Position numbers and translations under genes: made by a program
DNA from: Oxyruncus cristatus
Lineage: Eukaryota > Chordata > Aves > Passeriformes > Cotingidae
DNA length: 64,000 nucleotides
Direction of reading: 5' to 3'
Assembly (NCBI GenBank): GCA_013399855.1
Contig: VXAY01006690.1
Location: 1,095,667 to 1,159,666, forward strand
The notes under the pieces: generated by a model
Databases searched by the model: none
What the model was told of the DNA's origin: nothing
The model's input: only the letters and a program-made list of their open reading frames with translations
Part shown: piece after piece, positions 35,576 to 50,002 of the stretch
Layout: each line of letters begins with the position of its first letter
Numbering within the stretch: position 1 is the first letter of the stretch

Positions 35576-38500
35576 CATCACTGTTCTGCTTAAATAATGT
35601 TATAGAGATTCTGGGTAAGATGTTCCAAAACATGTAAGGAATGTAAATGTTCTATAACAGTTCATATAACTGCCACTAAAATGCAAATATCTGTATTTTG
35701 CAAGCAGTTCCAGAATCCCATGCTACACCACAAGTGAGATTAGTATGCAAAACTACAACATTTCCCTACTTGTAATATATATACCCGATTTTAAATCAAA
35801 GTTTATTTTCTCTTCTATTGCCTTAAAGCACATACCTAACATTACAATTCATAATGTCCCCAAGAATCACACAAAGTGCATTAGAAGAGAATTGAATCTT
35901 ACACTCCATTTTTTTTTATCCTGCTAGCAGAGAAACTCATTTTTCGTTTGCTAAGTGACAGAGGTATTGAGCTGAACTCGAATCTATCGAATGTGTGGGA
36001 AAACAGAGCCTGAACTAATCAGACTAGAGTTCTATTAAAATAAATTAATAAATAAATTTAAAAACCTAAAAAGCAAAACACTCTTCTATGTTATATGATA
36101 GAGGCTCAGGTGCAAATTTTTTTGCTGTATTCCTATCTAAATAAACCTGAATGCAACCTGGTTTTTCAAACCCTGGGCGATTCTTACTGACTTTGTTCTA
36201 ATCTTCACTGGATTGCCATGGGAGATAACACCTATTTTAGGGACCCTGCTACACTTGAAGAGTGTTATGGATAGAGAGAGACTGATACCCCAAATTTACT
36301 GCAACTGGAACTTAAGGGTGGAAAAAGCATATATGTATGTGAATTAGTGCCTTCTTTTGTTAACTGGGCCATGGGGAGAAGCTTCCTTGCTCTGTTTATT
36401 GCTACACATAACTTTTCTCTGTCTGGAAAGAAAGAATCTTTTAATTTATAATAACTTACTGTTTGTTTAAGATTGAGAAACGGGAAGTCATATGCTAACA
36501 CCTATACTGGCTGAGCACTTAGTATCAAATTAAAAATAAACACCAATCTGATTAAAGCAAAGGAGGGGGGGAATATACGGAATAGTTGCTTCATATCCCT
36601 AAATATTTCACTAAATCTTTCATTAAAAAAAAAAAAAAATCCAGCCACAGATTTCAACAAAAGTGTACAATGCCTTTTTGAGGCAAGAGTCAGAGAAACT
36701 GCAGATAAAATCCACTTAAGGAAAATTACTATTTTTTTTTTCTGAGAACAAGATGCTCCAGAAGACCTTTGACTGCAGTCAAAATTTATGCATCCATAAC
36801 AAATAAAAAAAAAAGGTGTTTTAATAAAGTAGCAACGTAATAATACTTTGGGGAAGTACAGACCTTGAGAAAACACTCTCAGTTAAGACATGATAACCGC
36901 AAAGGGGATCACCTCACCTTCCAGCACCAGCCCATGTAACAAACGGATTATCCAATGGGTGGCACTGTTTCCCCTACAACTGCACTGAACTCATGTCCAG
37001 GCGTTATTGAAGAAACAAGAGAAAACGAAAAAGCTGTTCACGTCAGAGAGGGAAGCTACAGTTAATACACCCACAACAAGGAACAATGTCTAGAGCAGGA
37101 ACTTAAGCCTCTAGTACCCTGTAACACTTGAACGTTCCATGGAAAATGGAACAAGAACTCTTTGAAGTTTCAAAGGCAAATCCTTGTTATACAAGACTGA
37201 ACTATCCAAACGTAATTAATACAAAATAGCATAGAACTCAAGAGGCAAGGCAGAAAATAAAAAGGAATAGTTGTATAAAACTTCCAAGAATCCTGTAACC
37301 CTAAGACCTCAGGGCATCAGAGAGTCCTTATTTAATCTGACAACAATCTGCTCTGTACTGCCCTTCAAAAATGTTGGTTTTAAACTCTCATTATTCTCAG
37401 ATACTTAACCATAAGGCTACTATAATGCTTAAAATATACCAAGTTGTTCACTATCAATATTTTTTGAAATTCACTTACTTTTCATTTCTACATTGACACA
37501 GTAAATTGTTAATAAGCTACTCAGCTTTACCATAATATGACTTAAAACAAAAACCTTATTAGCTTTTGTATTTCATAGTACTTAAGGAAAACACAAATTA
37601 TTCCCTATGACCGTGAAGCTACATCTTCAATTTTGTGACACAAAAGTTTACATTACTAAGATGTCAATGGCCTGAGGTTTCAACCTAACTTGAATGACAA
37701 TTTCCATAGTTTAAATATAAACCCCAAATTTTCTTTAATCGTCACATTAGAAAACAATGATATTTCATTTATAGACAGACAGAATTAACTTTGGTAGGAA
37801 TGAACACCTTAGAAATCTAAGGACGAGATGCAAATTACATCTCAGAAGGAGGAATTACTTCTATCTTGGCAGTCCCAGCATTATTTGCAGACTCTAGGAT
37901 ATGCACCCACATCTGGGCAATTACTGCAATTTAAAAGTAAGATTTGTGCAAGTCTAGACCACAGAAGAAGTAGAATGGCTTACTTAAATTGATGTCTCAT
38001 TAACTGACACCCTATATGCAAACAGCAACATTCAGAAAGCATTCCATGTAGGCAAAGCCATAAGTGGTAAGAAATTATGTGCTGCAGCTGATATAAACAG
38101 CTGAGCAATTAATGTATCTCAGATTACTATAAATACAAATGAAGTGCTATTTACTATAATACGTTATAGATTCTTGCCCTAAAATTCAGTGTTCTACACT
38201 TCTTTTTATTCTAGCACTTACTGAGATTTTTTTATAATATTTATATTACCTTTGGACATAAATCAGTGAAATGAAGTAGCTGCTTCATGCTAAGCTGTAC
38301 AACTCACATTAGTTCATCCAACAAGACAGTCTTCAGACCTTTGTAATTTGTCAAGACAAATAAAATACTATGCTTATTTTTAATAGAAATTGATAGTATA
38401 TTTCTGTTTAGAGACTTTTTTCCCCACTATGCCCTGCTGGATAGCCAGGAGTAAAGCAGGAGTGAGGATCTCTCAAATCCATTAACAGGACCTAGGACCA

Positions 38501-41500
38501 TGCTCTAGATGAAGCTGTACACTGACTCGTCTCTGGGCTTAAGAGTCTTTCTGCCTCTTCTTCTTTACCTTGTCCCTCCTGGGCCAACATATAAATAACT
38601 GCCAAAGGCAAAAGCACAAAATATCCACCCTTATGAGGTCATGAACTCCCAAGGGGCTCTTAGAATGCCCTTCTACCTCTCTCAGGTTTGCAAGATCATA
38701 TCTCTTATTGATGAAATTGTCTCCCAATATCTTCCAGAACAACTGCACACAACGCCAGCTTCTCTTTAAAGAAAACTGTCTAACCATGTGCCACCTTACA
38801 AGAGCAAACCATGAAACATCAGTAAATTAGAGCTGAAGTGAGTGAATCAGAGGAAGATGAAGTGATAAAATAATGAAAAGACAAAAAAAGTTTCTATCTT
38901 GTTCCTACCAGTAATAAATAATAAATTAAAAGTTCAAACCAGGATACTAAGAAACTGGGAAAATTTCTGTCATTTGGCTCTTATTAAAAATGCTGAGAAA
39001 CAGATTTTGCTGTTAATATACTCTCTGTATAAGAGCCATGCTTGGAAGAACACAATACTATGAAGAAGTAGCAGTAATATATGCATTGATTCTCATGCAA
39101 GTAATGGAAAAGTGAGAATTCTACAGCCAGCACCTGCTGTTGATGACAGAACACATGCTAACAGCTATGAATCTTAAGGGTTGTGTCTGCTGGGTAGTGT
39201 CCCAGCTATTAAATCTGTCTCGGTCACTTATTGATCCTACCAGTTTACATGCAGAAAGGGCAGGTGGTGCAGGAAAAGAGAAAAAGAAAAACAAACAAGC
39301 AAACAAACATAAAAATCCACATTTCAACAATTTCTTCCACCCTTTGAAGGTCAGCTAGGATTTAACATCCAATTCTAGAAGCAACCAAGTGCCTTCAAGC
39401 TAGATGATGAGCAACCCTATCTTTCAGGGAAGTCAGAAAAGATTCAAGAGTACACAATTTTGAAGAGACTTTATTAACTCTTACTTTTGAGCCTGAAACG
39501 ATTACAGTACTAAATCCAAACTTCGCAATTTTGATAGCCACATTAAAAATTTCTCAGAAACCCACACTTGAAAATGTTTGCATGCAAGTCATTTCCTTTC
39601 AATTACATTTTCTGATTTTGTTTTTTTGTTTACTGTTATTACACAAAAGGAGTTAACTAAAAAGTTAATCAGCTATTAAATTCTACAGTAACTAAATTAG
39701 TCACCGACACACATTAAAGAGAGTACAGCTTTATGAAATTGTTTGCTATACAGATTTTCTCTTTCAGCAAAGTTCATACAGACTTACATTTCCCAAGAAA
39801 AGTCTGAGTTTCTCCAAAAGAGGAGGTGAAGGGAGGGGAAAAATTACTTGATAAGTGACTTGAGAAGCCAATGTCTCAGCGAACTTCTCTAAGAAAAACA
39901 TAGCAAGGATTTAATTTTAAGACAAAAGGCATTAGCAAAGTTCCAAGGCGTGAGCTCCGGATGATGATCATGAGCAATCAGAAGACTTAGTTATTGCCCC
40001 TAGTTTTGCCACTCATGGTGCGTGACCTAGAGCATATAACTTGACTTATTCAGGCTTCCATTTTTATCTCTTGGAGAATTTCTGGAGGAATACTGCATGG
40101 AAACTCATTAGGGCAACCCCTGTTTTCATTACAGATGTTTGCAATGGGTATAGCACAGCTGAGACCTCTACTGCTGCCACAGTAGTAATGAAAAGCCCAA
40201 GCAGGACACTGCAACAGTGCCAGCACTATCTGTGGCAGCATTACAATACTTTAAGGGGTTTTATGTACTAAAGGGCGTTATTTAAACAGAAAAGTGTCAG
40301 TATCTTTTTCTAAGATAAACTTTTTACCTATATTTCTGGAATTATATTTTTGGTCCCACTAAGTCACTACTCAGTATAGTAAGGTTTTAATTTCTAACTG
40401 AAACTAAAATTATGTATTTATTGTAAATGTATCTTAAAAATACAGTTAAAATTTAATTTGACAGACTGCTTGAAATTAAAAAGAGCATTTCTTACTAAAG
40501 GGATGCTGTAGGATCAAAATTCAGGAATTAGTAGACATCAGATTCAGAATATGAAAAAAATCAAAGCAGGATTTAAACCAAATGAAATTACTATCTTCAT
40601 GCACTTTTGTTTTCCACACACATTTCCAATCTCATTTGAGGAAGAAATATTTTTGCTGTGTTCTCTTCTGTACATGCTTCTAACATATGTTAATATTTCA
40701 GCTTTCTTTTTCTTTCTTTATAGAAGATATATTTCTATATATAGTGTTTTTTTCCCCTCAACTTTCCACTGACATATTGACAATAAAATGAAAATTTCTG
40801 TTCAATCCATAAATGTGTAAAGACTGAGATTTTCTAATTAGTGAAAAAATACAAGACAAAAAGTCCCATCTGTCAATGGTGCTCTGTAGCTTGAAGTTAA
40901 TTAGGTTTGCTGGTAGAGTGCCTGGCAATATGACCAATTAAAGTGCATACAACTTTTCTAATTCAGCATAGTTAGTCAAAAAATAGCAGCACTTTCTATC
41001 AAAATGTACCATTTTCTAGAGCTAAATGCATGGCATTATATGTCTGTAAATACCTGTCCATGCACATTTTTGTTTTGTTTTTTCTTCTTCTCCAACCTAA
41101 AAGATCCTCCCTCCTGATTACCTACGAGTCACACAAATTACCTTCCATTAAGGTCAAATTCACTTTTTGTATATTGGTAAAAGAGTAACTCTGATTTCCA
41201 GTGGATGCATGACTGGCTCTAAAATCACACTGAGCAAAAGAGTTATGTTGATAACCAGTACCTACAAACTACTGCAGCTGCCAATGCTCTCATTTTCAAG
41301 TTCCTCCACCAATAAGCCTATTGGAATGTTGTTTTAGGGAAATGAGTGATGAATTGTCAAACAGTCCAATCATGCAAACTGAAAACCAACAAGCTCAGCT
41401 GCAAAACCACGCAAAAAGACAAATAGCCCCGGCCAAGAGCAGGGTCCCCCTGCTGTACCCAACACAGCACAAGAGTGGCACTAGTACTGATGGTTGATTA

Positions 41501-44119
41501 TTCACAGCCCCATTCCCACCGTCAGGCCTGCAAAAAGCCTCTGCTTATTGTGCCACACCTTGAAATGCAGCATGTGGTCATTCATTTTTTTGTTTGTTTC
41601 TCTGTTCCTATGCTTCAGTTGTGACAAAAGGCTTTTTATTTCCAGATGAAGAACTGCAACCAAGTAACTTCAGCTGGAACTCTTTGTTCTAACAATACTT
41701 TGTCCTACCTCTGGCTAAAGAAAGTGATCAAAGTAAGTGAGATGAAGAAGCAAGAAAAGATTCTTGCACTTTCTGCTATAGTGCCTACACAAAAAAATAT
41801 ATTCTATTGGGATATTCTCTCTGTGAAGAATAAAAAAGACAAATATTGCCCCAAAAATCACAATCAGAATCTGTATAATTACTTTATAACATAAACTACA
41901 ATGGTTCAATATCAGGGAAATTAATCACCTGAAATCAAATAAGGTCTGTACCAGTAAAATGTAATCATTTGCTAACAGTTAACCCAGCCCTGTATCTGGA
42001 ATACCACAATAGAGAACTGAAAAATCAATAAACTGTAAAAAAAAAAAAGAAAATGTTGTCTTTTTAAACTAAACAATTTTCTATTTCTTAATTAGTATTA
42101 AAAAAAAAAAAAAGGCAAACTAATCTCATAGCTCTTCTCCTTATTCAATATAATGTAGTCCTCACCAGTTCCCATCCACAGTTTGTTAACTAAACAACAA
42201 CACAGGAGAACATCCAAGAATCTGTCAAGGAAAATGCAAGATGGAAAAGAAAGGAAGAATTGTGGTAAAAATGCCAGAAAAGAATAATACAGTAGGGTAA
42301 AGAAAATGCTGTGTCTTTAAAATGCTAAAAGCAGAAATATATTTCTGGTAAAGGGCTTGGGGTAAAAAAAACACTCCCAAGAGCTTTAAAGAACAAATTA
42401 AGCTGCAAATGTGGACCTTCTGAGAATTTAGGCCTGTTCCTGCAATCCACAGTGTTTCATTACAATATTAACAGTACTGCTAAAGGAACCTCAAGCATTA
42501 TTGCCATAAGAAATTACTAAAAAGAACTACATTTCTTTGTGAATTAATCACTTTAAGGATTGCATTGAAGGAAATTATTTACCTTATACATTGAAAATTA
42601 ATGCTGGATTGTATGGCAGACAAGAGGAATCCTCAGTTATTTCGACATCAGTCTGACATACAACCTACATAACAGACAGTCACGTCAACAAATTTTGAAG
42701 AAGGAATTAGAGAAAGAGGTTACTCCCTCTTACTAGGGTTTTATCATTGAATAGTCAGTAAGTTTTCAGGTTTTGTGTTACTCAGATTTTCTTTCCTATT
42801 GCTCAGAGTTGGTGTTACTATTCCTAAATTTTCAAATAGCAGAACTCCACAAACACAAAACAATTACATCCCTTTTCAATTGTTCAGGTTAGTCACAAGA
42901 ACTCTCATATATAGCAAAGGGAGATGCAGCTGTGGATGTATTCTCTAAAAAACAGAAAGCTCTTGGCTTCAGTAAAGCCTAGTAAAATTTCATTCAAGAA
43001 AAAGACTGAATCAAGAATGGTGATATCATCCAGTATACAACAAAGCATTTGAATGCTTGTCAAGAAATGTACTTTAAAACATTATGAAAATGATACACAG
43101 TCTGCAGAAGGGAAAAGACTCACTGCTAAATGCATTTGATGAGCTGCAAAACCAGTTTTCTGCTGCAGTACTAACATCACAGCTCTCATCTTCCATTTAC
43201 CATTACCTAATGTGGGATTTTTCTTAAATCTTTTGCAATATAATTTCCAGTATTGTGATATTTCCACTTCTGTTTCCAGAAGAAATATAGAATACAACAA
43301 TTGTTGATATGTGCAAATGAATGAAGCCTTGTATTCATTGGGCAATGTTTACTATAAGTCTAGAAAAATCTGTAACTGGTTCATGGATTTCTAAAGAGAA
43401 GTAGCCATCGACAACATGATTTTTTTAACCGGGTGATTTTTTTAACCTTCAGTGATTTGCATGAGGATTTTCAGGAGCTCACTGTACCTCAAGCCACATT
43501 GTCTACTCAGAGATTAAGCACAGCTTACTGTCAACTACACCAGAAGTTTTCTGAGACAATTAACAGAGATATCAAACACCAGACCATCAATGAGCAAAAT
43601 CAATGCGAGCAAACCATGATAATCATGGGAAGGTGTAAAACTATCAGCGATGAAGTTAAAGAACATAGTATTTTTCAAAGTCACCTTTAAGAGCATGTTT
43701 TATCTTTTTTCTTTCTTTGCCATTGTTCGACCTTCAGTCTTTTTTCCAAAATTGATAGTTTTGACTGATAGCCACAGGAAAATATCTCTCATACCAATCT
43801 GCTTTGAAGACTGAAAAATTGACTTTTTTTATCACGAGGAATAAATCTAAACCTACTAATCAATCAGCTTTAAATGAGAATTTGTGAATACAAAAAGCTG
43901 CCTTTAATTGGTGTACAAAAGAAAACAATAGAGAGAAAAAGCAACTCTGAGCAGTTACCAAAAATTGTAGCACCCCTTAAATTTTAGTCATTGCACAGAC
44001 TTAAGATGTCTGATAATTCTATACAAGAGCATAAACCTCAACTTATCTGAAAACAGAAAATAAAATCAGAATAATACTTCTCAGGAGCTACCTTAAAATA
44101 CAATTCTAATCAGACCTCT

Positions 44120-44280
44120 CAATTTCCCATGGCACACAAATATAGATAATGTGAGCTCTTTTGTTTTTTAGAGTGATTTGAACTGAAAAGCCTGCCAATT
44201 AATTATCTGACACAGTCATTGATCGTGATATGTGAGATCTCTACATAATTAGATAACAAAATTTAGCAATTTCACTGGAG
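44120..44280. promoter_or_regulatory. Candidate regulatory block rich in homeodomain and GATA-like motifs
   Basis: It contains CCAATTAATTATCTG, CATAATTAGATAAC and GATAATG within about 160 bases of otherwise complex sequence. These words also occur by chance in AT-rich DNA, so this is a weak call. Confidence 0.15.
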
Positions 44281-47200
44281 CAGCTAAACCTAAAGTAGAA
44301 ACTGTTTAGGGTTGTGATGATCTTGGTTTATGAGGAAGCATTCACTCACAGTTAAGAAACCCCTTTTCAATGGGCTTTGGAAGTCAACTGAACAAATGTT
44401 CATATAGTGCTTTCTAATACTTTAAAGATGAGCATAATTTGTCCTTTTATCTTATGTAAAATCTGCACAGGTATAATGATTTGCTCCTGGAGGTGAAATC
44501 TTGTTTCACAGTTTTGCGTAAGGTTGCACTGCTATGTGGAGGTTTCTTCAGACCGTGGTATTTCAGAGAAAGTCATGGAAGCCTTTGATGCCATCAATTA
44601 CAGGCACTGGTGACTTCCATACTGTAATCCTCAAGGAAATGCTGATGGTATGTTGTGAGTATCGTTAATCTGGAATTCAACATCATGTATTAAATGATGA
44701 GAAATTCACATGAGGTATGAAATGAAATCGATGATTTGCAAATATCACTGAAGACCAATGCAGGAAACAAATGATGTAGCAAGCAAAGGTAAAAAGATAT
44801 TTTTACACAACAAGCCTCGACTTGTGGTGAATATTTTTTCTAATTTTTCAGTTGCAGGATGGAAAGAGCAGTTTCTCTGTAAGGATGCAGAGACTGATTT
44901 ATGCAGCAAACTTGTTCCCTGCAGAGGAGCTTTCCTGTTCTGCTATGTGGCTACAATTCTAAAACTGAAAGCTCTATTATGAGCCTTTTTCTACGTGGTT
45001 TGAAGACAAAATAATATAATCACACAGCCAAAGGCTTGCTGAACCAACTTCAAGAGTAACTCTCTCTAATAGTCCTGTACAGTACACTTGGTTTTAAAAA
45101 ATACAGCAGTGACCATTAAATCTGGCCTTGAAACCATCACCTCAGCTGGCCTTTCTCTTGCTATTGACAGCACCATGTCAGGTCCTTTAACTTTCACCCT
45201 CTGGTCATGGCTTTTGTTGTTCTTTTTATATAATGTAAGAGTTTAATTTAAAAAATAAACCCAAACTTCCCCAAGTTCTCCCTTTCTCCAGGTCCATAGT
45301 CTTTGCATCTTTACCTGGCTTTGCTAGCCTGTAGTATTTCTCACCAGCATCCTTATTTTTCATACAGATACCCTCTTGAGGGCAGAGACCTGAAAAATGG
45401 CCTGTCTTCCCACCTGCTTTATATGGTCCCTTGTGAAGGTCGAACACTGAAAGGCAACCAAGTGTCATTCTGGAGTGCTCTTATTCACAAGCACAAACAA
45501 CAGAGGGTAGAGAATGAGGAACATACAACTTGAGCTCATGTTCTGTCTCATAAATATCAGTTGACATGTAATTTTCCCCCTTTTCTGCACACTTGCTTCA
45601 GCCTGGCTATATTCTCTTTCTGAAGAGCTACTACAAAGCATTTATTCTGAAAACCATCAAAAAAACAAAATTGGAAAAAGCACCAGGCAATCACATATCT
45701 GTTGTGATCAAAAAGATTTATAAGAGGCATTGCTGCAACTCCATGTATTTATGTTAATATGCAGTTTTAATTCACATTTTAAAAATATTATAGAGGAGAG
45801 AAGTTGAAAGTACATAAAATGTTTTAAGGATTTTTTTTTAAGTATTGCAAGAAGAGAATTACATCTTACATGAACTACAAAATATCTAGAAGCAAACTTT
45901 GTAAAAGACAAAGGGGTTTTCTCTGAATAAGTAGTGCAGAATCTGGCTGAGATTCTGGTCATGTAAGTTATGCCATTGAAGTTTAAACCCTTTTCTTTTT
46001 TTTTCAATATACTTGCCTTCTTCCCCCTCTGAAATTCTACTCACTATTGATCTCCTACAGAGATTCAGTCCTATGCTGCTTTATTCAAAAAACATTGCAT
46101 TTTAAAATAGGTCACCTTTCTAGAATCTATTCTTGAATAGAAAGTTTGAAAAACAGATGTAGGGAAATTACCTTTTCAACACGTTTTTATATGTAAGAAG
46201 AGTTTAAGTCTTTAGTCTGGGATGAGAAGTTTCTCTCTCCCAGCTGTAGGCCCAGCTGCTTTCCTCCACTGTGCTACATCACTGGACCCACTTCCCTGAT
46301 GCTCAGCCTCCCCTAAAGACACTGTTCTTCTCATCTGGTAAAAGAAAAGGTACAAGAGAAGGAACACCAGCTATTTTGTTTTTGTATCAAACCAAAATCC
46401 CATCGACCCCTGGGTTCTGCCAATGATCTCCCCCCCTTCCCTGAGCCAGCTCACCGCACATAGAGCCCCAAGCACAGGAACAAAAAGAAAAATCAAGAAA
46501 ATAATTATATGTAGTCCAAAGACACCTACAGAATGGCAATGACACTTAAAAAAATGCTTATACCAAATATGTAGATGAGAAATATTTAGACTACTGATGA
46601 CACTGCACAAGTACAAACACTACCAAGTCCTAATACTAACGATTTCTCAACAGCTTGGCTGATATGCTTCCTTTCTGACTCTCAGGCAGAGCCGGAAGAA
46701 AGAGCTTTCAGCATTCATAATTTCAAAATTAAGTTAAAATTCCTTTTGCTGATTGCCTTAGACATCAGAATGCATCTCTGATCAAACAATCTCATGACAA
46801 AGACCTATGTAAAACCATGCCAAGGCAACCGAGCACTGCTGACTCAGAAAGGAAGGCCACCACTGCCAGCAGCACTGATGTATTCCTTGGAGATTCCTTA
46901 TTGAAGCAGTTTCTCAATTCATAGTGTGGTTTCTTATGATGATTCCAGGTATATTAAACACCAGGAAGACCAAACACACATCCATATATGCTTACACACC
47001 TGACTTCAAAGCTGCATTTTTAACTACAAGAACTAGAATAGGATGTCACTAATAACAAGAACTGCTGCAGGGCCAATCTGCAGCATAAAACATGGCCATG
47101 AGGACAGGCTTTTGCGATGAGTAAAGGCTTTGTTAAAATCGGTGACACACAGAGTTTGCACTGACAAGGCTACCCCAAGACAGGCACTTTGTCACTGACA

Positions 47201-49891
47201 GTGGAATTACAAACTGCACAATAACAAAGCAAACTGTCTTATTGTTGTTGTTCCAGCTCTTAGGTGGATTAGAAGCAAATGACGACTGTACTGAGTAAAT
47301 ACACCTGTTTACATTGTGTTAACTCTGATCACTTTACATATTTTTCCAGAACAAAGCCCTTTGTGTTGTTTAACAGAACTTAAGCACAGTCTATTAATTT
47401 GCAAAAAAAAAGTATTCAGAAATTCATAGTCTCCTCAAATCTGTCAATCAGATCGGAAAAAAGGCAAGTTTGTGCAGTAAACATTTTTGGGTGATACTGG
47501 CACAGGCATGTTTGAACTTTATGGTCTTAATTATTAAATAAAAAAGTAAATTATCAAACTAAAGTAATTGAATAATAAGTTATTGACAATTTTAATTTCT
47601 GAAATATTCTTAATGGGAAAAGTAGAATAACATTTAAATAGATGCATAATAACATTCTTCCTCTCCCTATCCCAAAAGAATGAAGGCTGAAAAAAATCAC
47701 ATCCTGTTATACATTTCAAAAATGTAACATTTTACAGAAATCTTACACTTTTAAAGCAAAGACTCTTACATAGAAACACAACAAATATCAGATCAAGAAT
47801 TCCTCCTGATTGCCCTAGAAAGCTAAATTTATATCTAACAGTTCACGTAAGAATGTAACAATTCTGACTTCTCCTTAAAAGTTTTTTGATTCCCTGCAAA
47901 CAATAGGAGTCAGTCTATTCACTTATGCTTATATTACGTTCAGGGCCAAAGGCTCCTGAAGGAGCTCTTCTAGCACTTGTAAAAACAGCTGAGTGTGTCT
48001 AAGATAGTAACGATTTTTGAGAGCCCCAAATTTTTCATAAACAGAGATATCTTGGAGCTACTCCATCTATATGCTTTAAAAAAAAAAAAAAAAAAAAAGG
48101 GTAAATGCAGATTTGAAGCATTTGAGCTAAATTCATTCCAAGAGGCTTGACAAACTAAGTGCTTTGAAATTTGTGTTATTGACAATATTGTTAGCTACGT
48201 GTTACAAAACTTTTACAGGATTTTGTAGTTAAAATAGCACAGTCTATGCAATAATTGAAAACAAAACTAAAAAAGGAAGTTTAAAACTCCGGAAAAGTTA
48301 TCACATTCAAAATTTACCACCAGGCATGCTGTGGGATAAATTTATAGCAACAGCTAAAGTCCTCCCACCACAGTAAATTATTGGTGAATGGCTGCAGCTT
48401 TTGCACAACACTTGAATAAAGTATAACAATATATACTATAATAGTAAGAAACAACGAAATTTAGAATACCTGAAACCTAACACTAACATCAAGCTCTTCA
48501 GGAGAAAAACAACTGTCAAACAATATTGCTTCACATGATCCGTATCTTTCTAAATATGTAGATGGTCCAAAAAATGGAGAATAATGAGCACAAATATATT
48601 CTAGGTTCCAATGATAAATTCGTACTTTTCATAAATACCAAGAAATGAAGAATGCTTTAATACATATGATTGTATATGATGATTAAATCAACTTGTCCTC
48701 CTAGAAATTTTCAGACAAAACAGATATATTTATGTTTAATACCATTATATCGTAAGAAAAAAATCAATTTGTTAAACAACATTTCAGCAGAAGCACATAT
48801 ATAGAGATAAGAATTTCAGCAGAGATGGGAAGTCCACCCATTTCAGAACAGTCAGTGGTCTGTAGGAAGAGTATTTACCTAAGATGCATGAATTTTTAAA
48901 ATTTTTATCTTTTTAAAATCAGATTAAGGTGTTAAATCTCAGTCTTTGAACATGAGAACCTCCACTGTATAGCTCTCATCTAAGATGTTCTATTTTGTGT
49001 AAATACTCAAATACCCTTTGAAAAGGGACATGCCACATCTCCCATAAGCAAGTTAAGTGCTATAATGGGTCTGCTCCTAAGAGTTCTTCTCACAGTTTTC
49101 CTTCCGCTACTCTCTCAGTCTCTCCTTTTAATTTTGAAGTATTGCTTTCACATAATATGGTTTATCCCGAAACAACTGAAAGTTTTGCAGAACTAGTCAA
49201 CTCCTTACTACTTAGGTTCTGGTTTCTTACCTTTTAGGTCTTTAGGGGTCTTCTGGCTTAGGGCTTTATAACAGTTTGCTTGGATTTGTTGTTTGGGTTT
49301 GGTTTTTTATAGTTCTGTCATTTATCTGTTTTTGGAAATGAGCCATATTAATTTCTGCCAAAGAAAACATAAGCACTGACATTGTGCTGAGGCTAACAAA
49401 TTATGTGGGACTTCATTTCATCAAAGCAAATTGCAACAAAACTGCCAAAAACCCAACAGTGATCCATTACACATCAAAAGACAGCCAGCTTAAGCCCAGT
49501 TCCATTTACTACACAACAAATTGAGGAGTCTAATGCCTTCAGCAGAAGCTTTGATAACTAGTTGTCCATTTTAATCAGATTTGAGAAAACTGTGTTATTT
49601 GGCTGGTTACTGGGTTTGAATTTTTGTCTACTTTACAGTCAGTTTTATTTTATGATACATCTCTTCCATGGAAAAAGATTTACTAAGTAAATCCTTGTGC
49701 TCCAGAAAAAAACCCAAAAAAACAACAAAAAACAACCCTCTGAGTTTACAGTTTAAAAGGTGACAAATTACATAATTCATAGCCTAGTAATAGAATAGTA
49801 CAGTATCTTCACCACTAAACAACCAATTTTTTTTTTCCGACAATCCAAAAGAATTTCTACAAGGAAGAAGGAAAAAAAAATTAAAGGGAAA

Positions 49892-50002
49892 ATGGGGCCT
49901 GCAGTAACAGGACAAGGGGTAATGGGGTAATGTCTTTAAACTGAAAGAGGGTGGGTTTAGATTAGATATAAGGAAGAACTTCTTTACTTTGATGGCTGTG
50001 TG
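49892..50002 (+). mobile_element. CR1 retrotransposon, left part (interrupted by an LTR)
   Basis: Matches the CR1 region around CAGTAACAGGACAAGGGG, TTTAAACTGAAAGAGGG and TTTAGATTAGATATAAGG. The match stops abruptly at 50002 and resumes at 51107, so one CR1 was split by a later insertion. It is 5'-truncated and antisense to KCNMA1. Confidence 0.92.
49998..50002. repeat. Target-site duplication, left copy (GTGTG)
   Basis: Five bases immediately before the LTR, repeated exactly at 51107-51111. The local sequence is TG-rich, so the boundary could slip by two bases, but this placement gives TG...CA element ends. Confidence 0.75.

Larger units (their letters stand above)
35292..49891. other. Intronic stretch without recognised genes
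   Basis: A long AT-rich stretch with no recognised mobile element. Homopolymer A runs lie at 36625-36639, 42037-42048, 42100-42113 and 48078-48098 (21 bases). A/C-rich patches lie near 39276-39312 and 49706-49738. Slightly GC-richer patches near 41430-41560 and 46230-46480 were not assigned to any family. Confidence 0.55.

Noticed and set aside
36918..36964. Possible 47-nt minus-strand cassette exon in intron 1 with a CAG acceptor and GTGAGG donor
   Set aside because: 47 is not a multiple of three and would shift the frame into the S1 exon. The pyrimidine tract is poor and there is no match to a known Slo1 exon.
38539..38787. 82-codon minus-strand frame in a slightly GC-richer patch, with a possible GTAAAG donor near its end
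   Set aside because: No match to Slo1 or any family I recognise, and no convincing acceptor.
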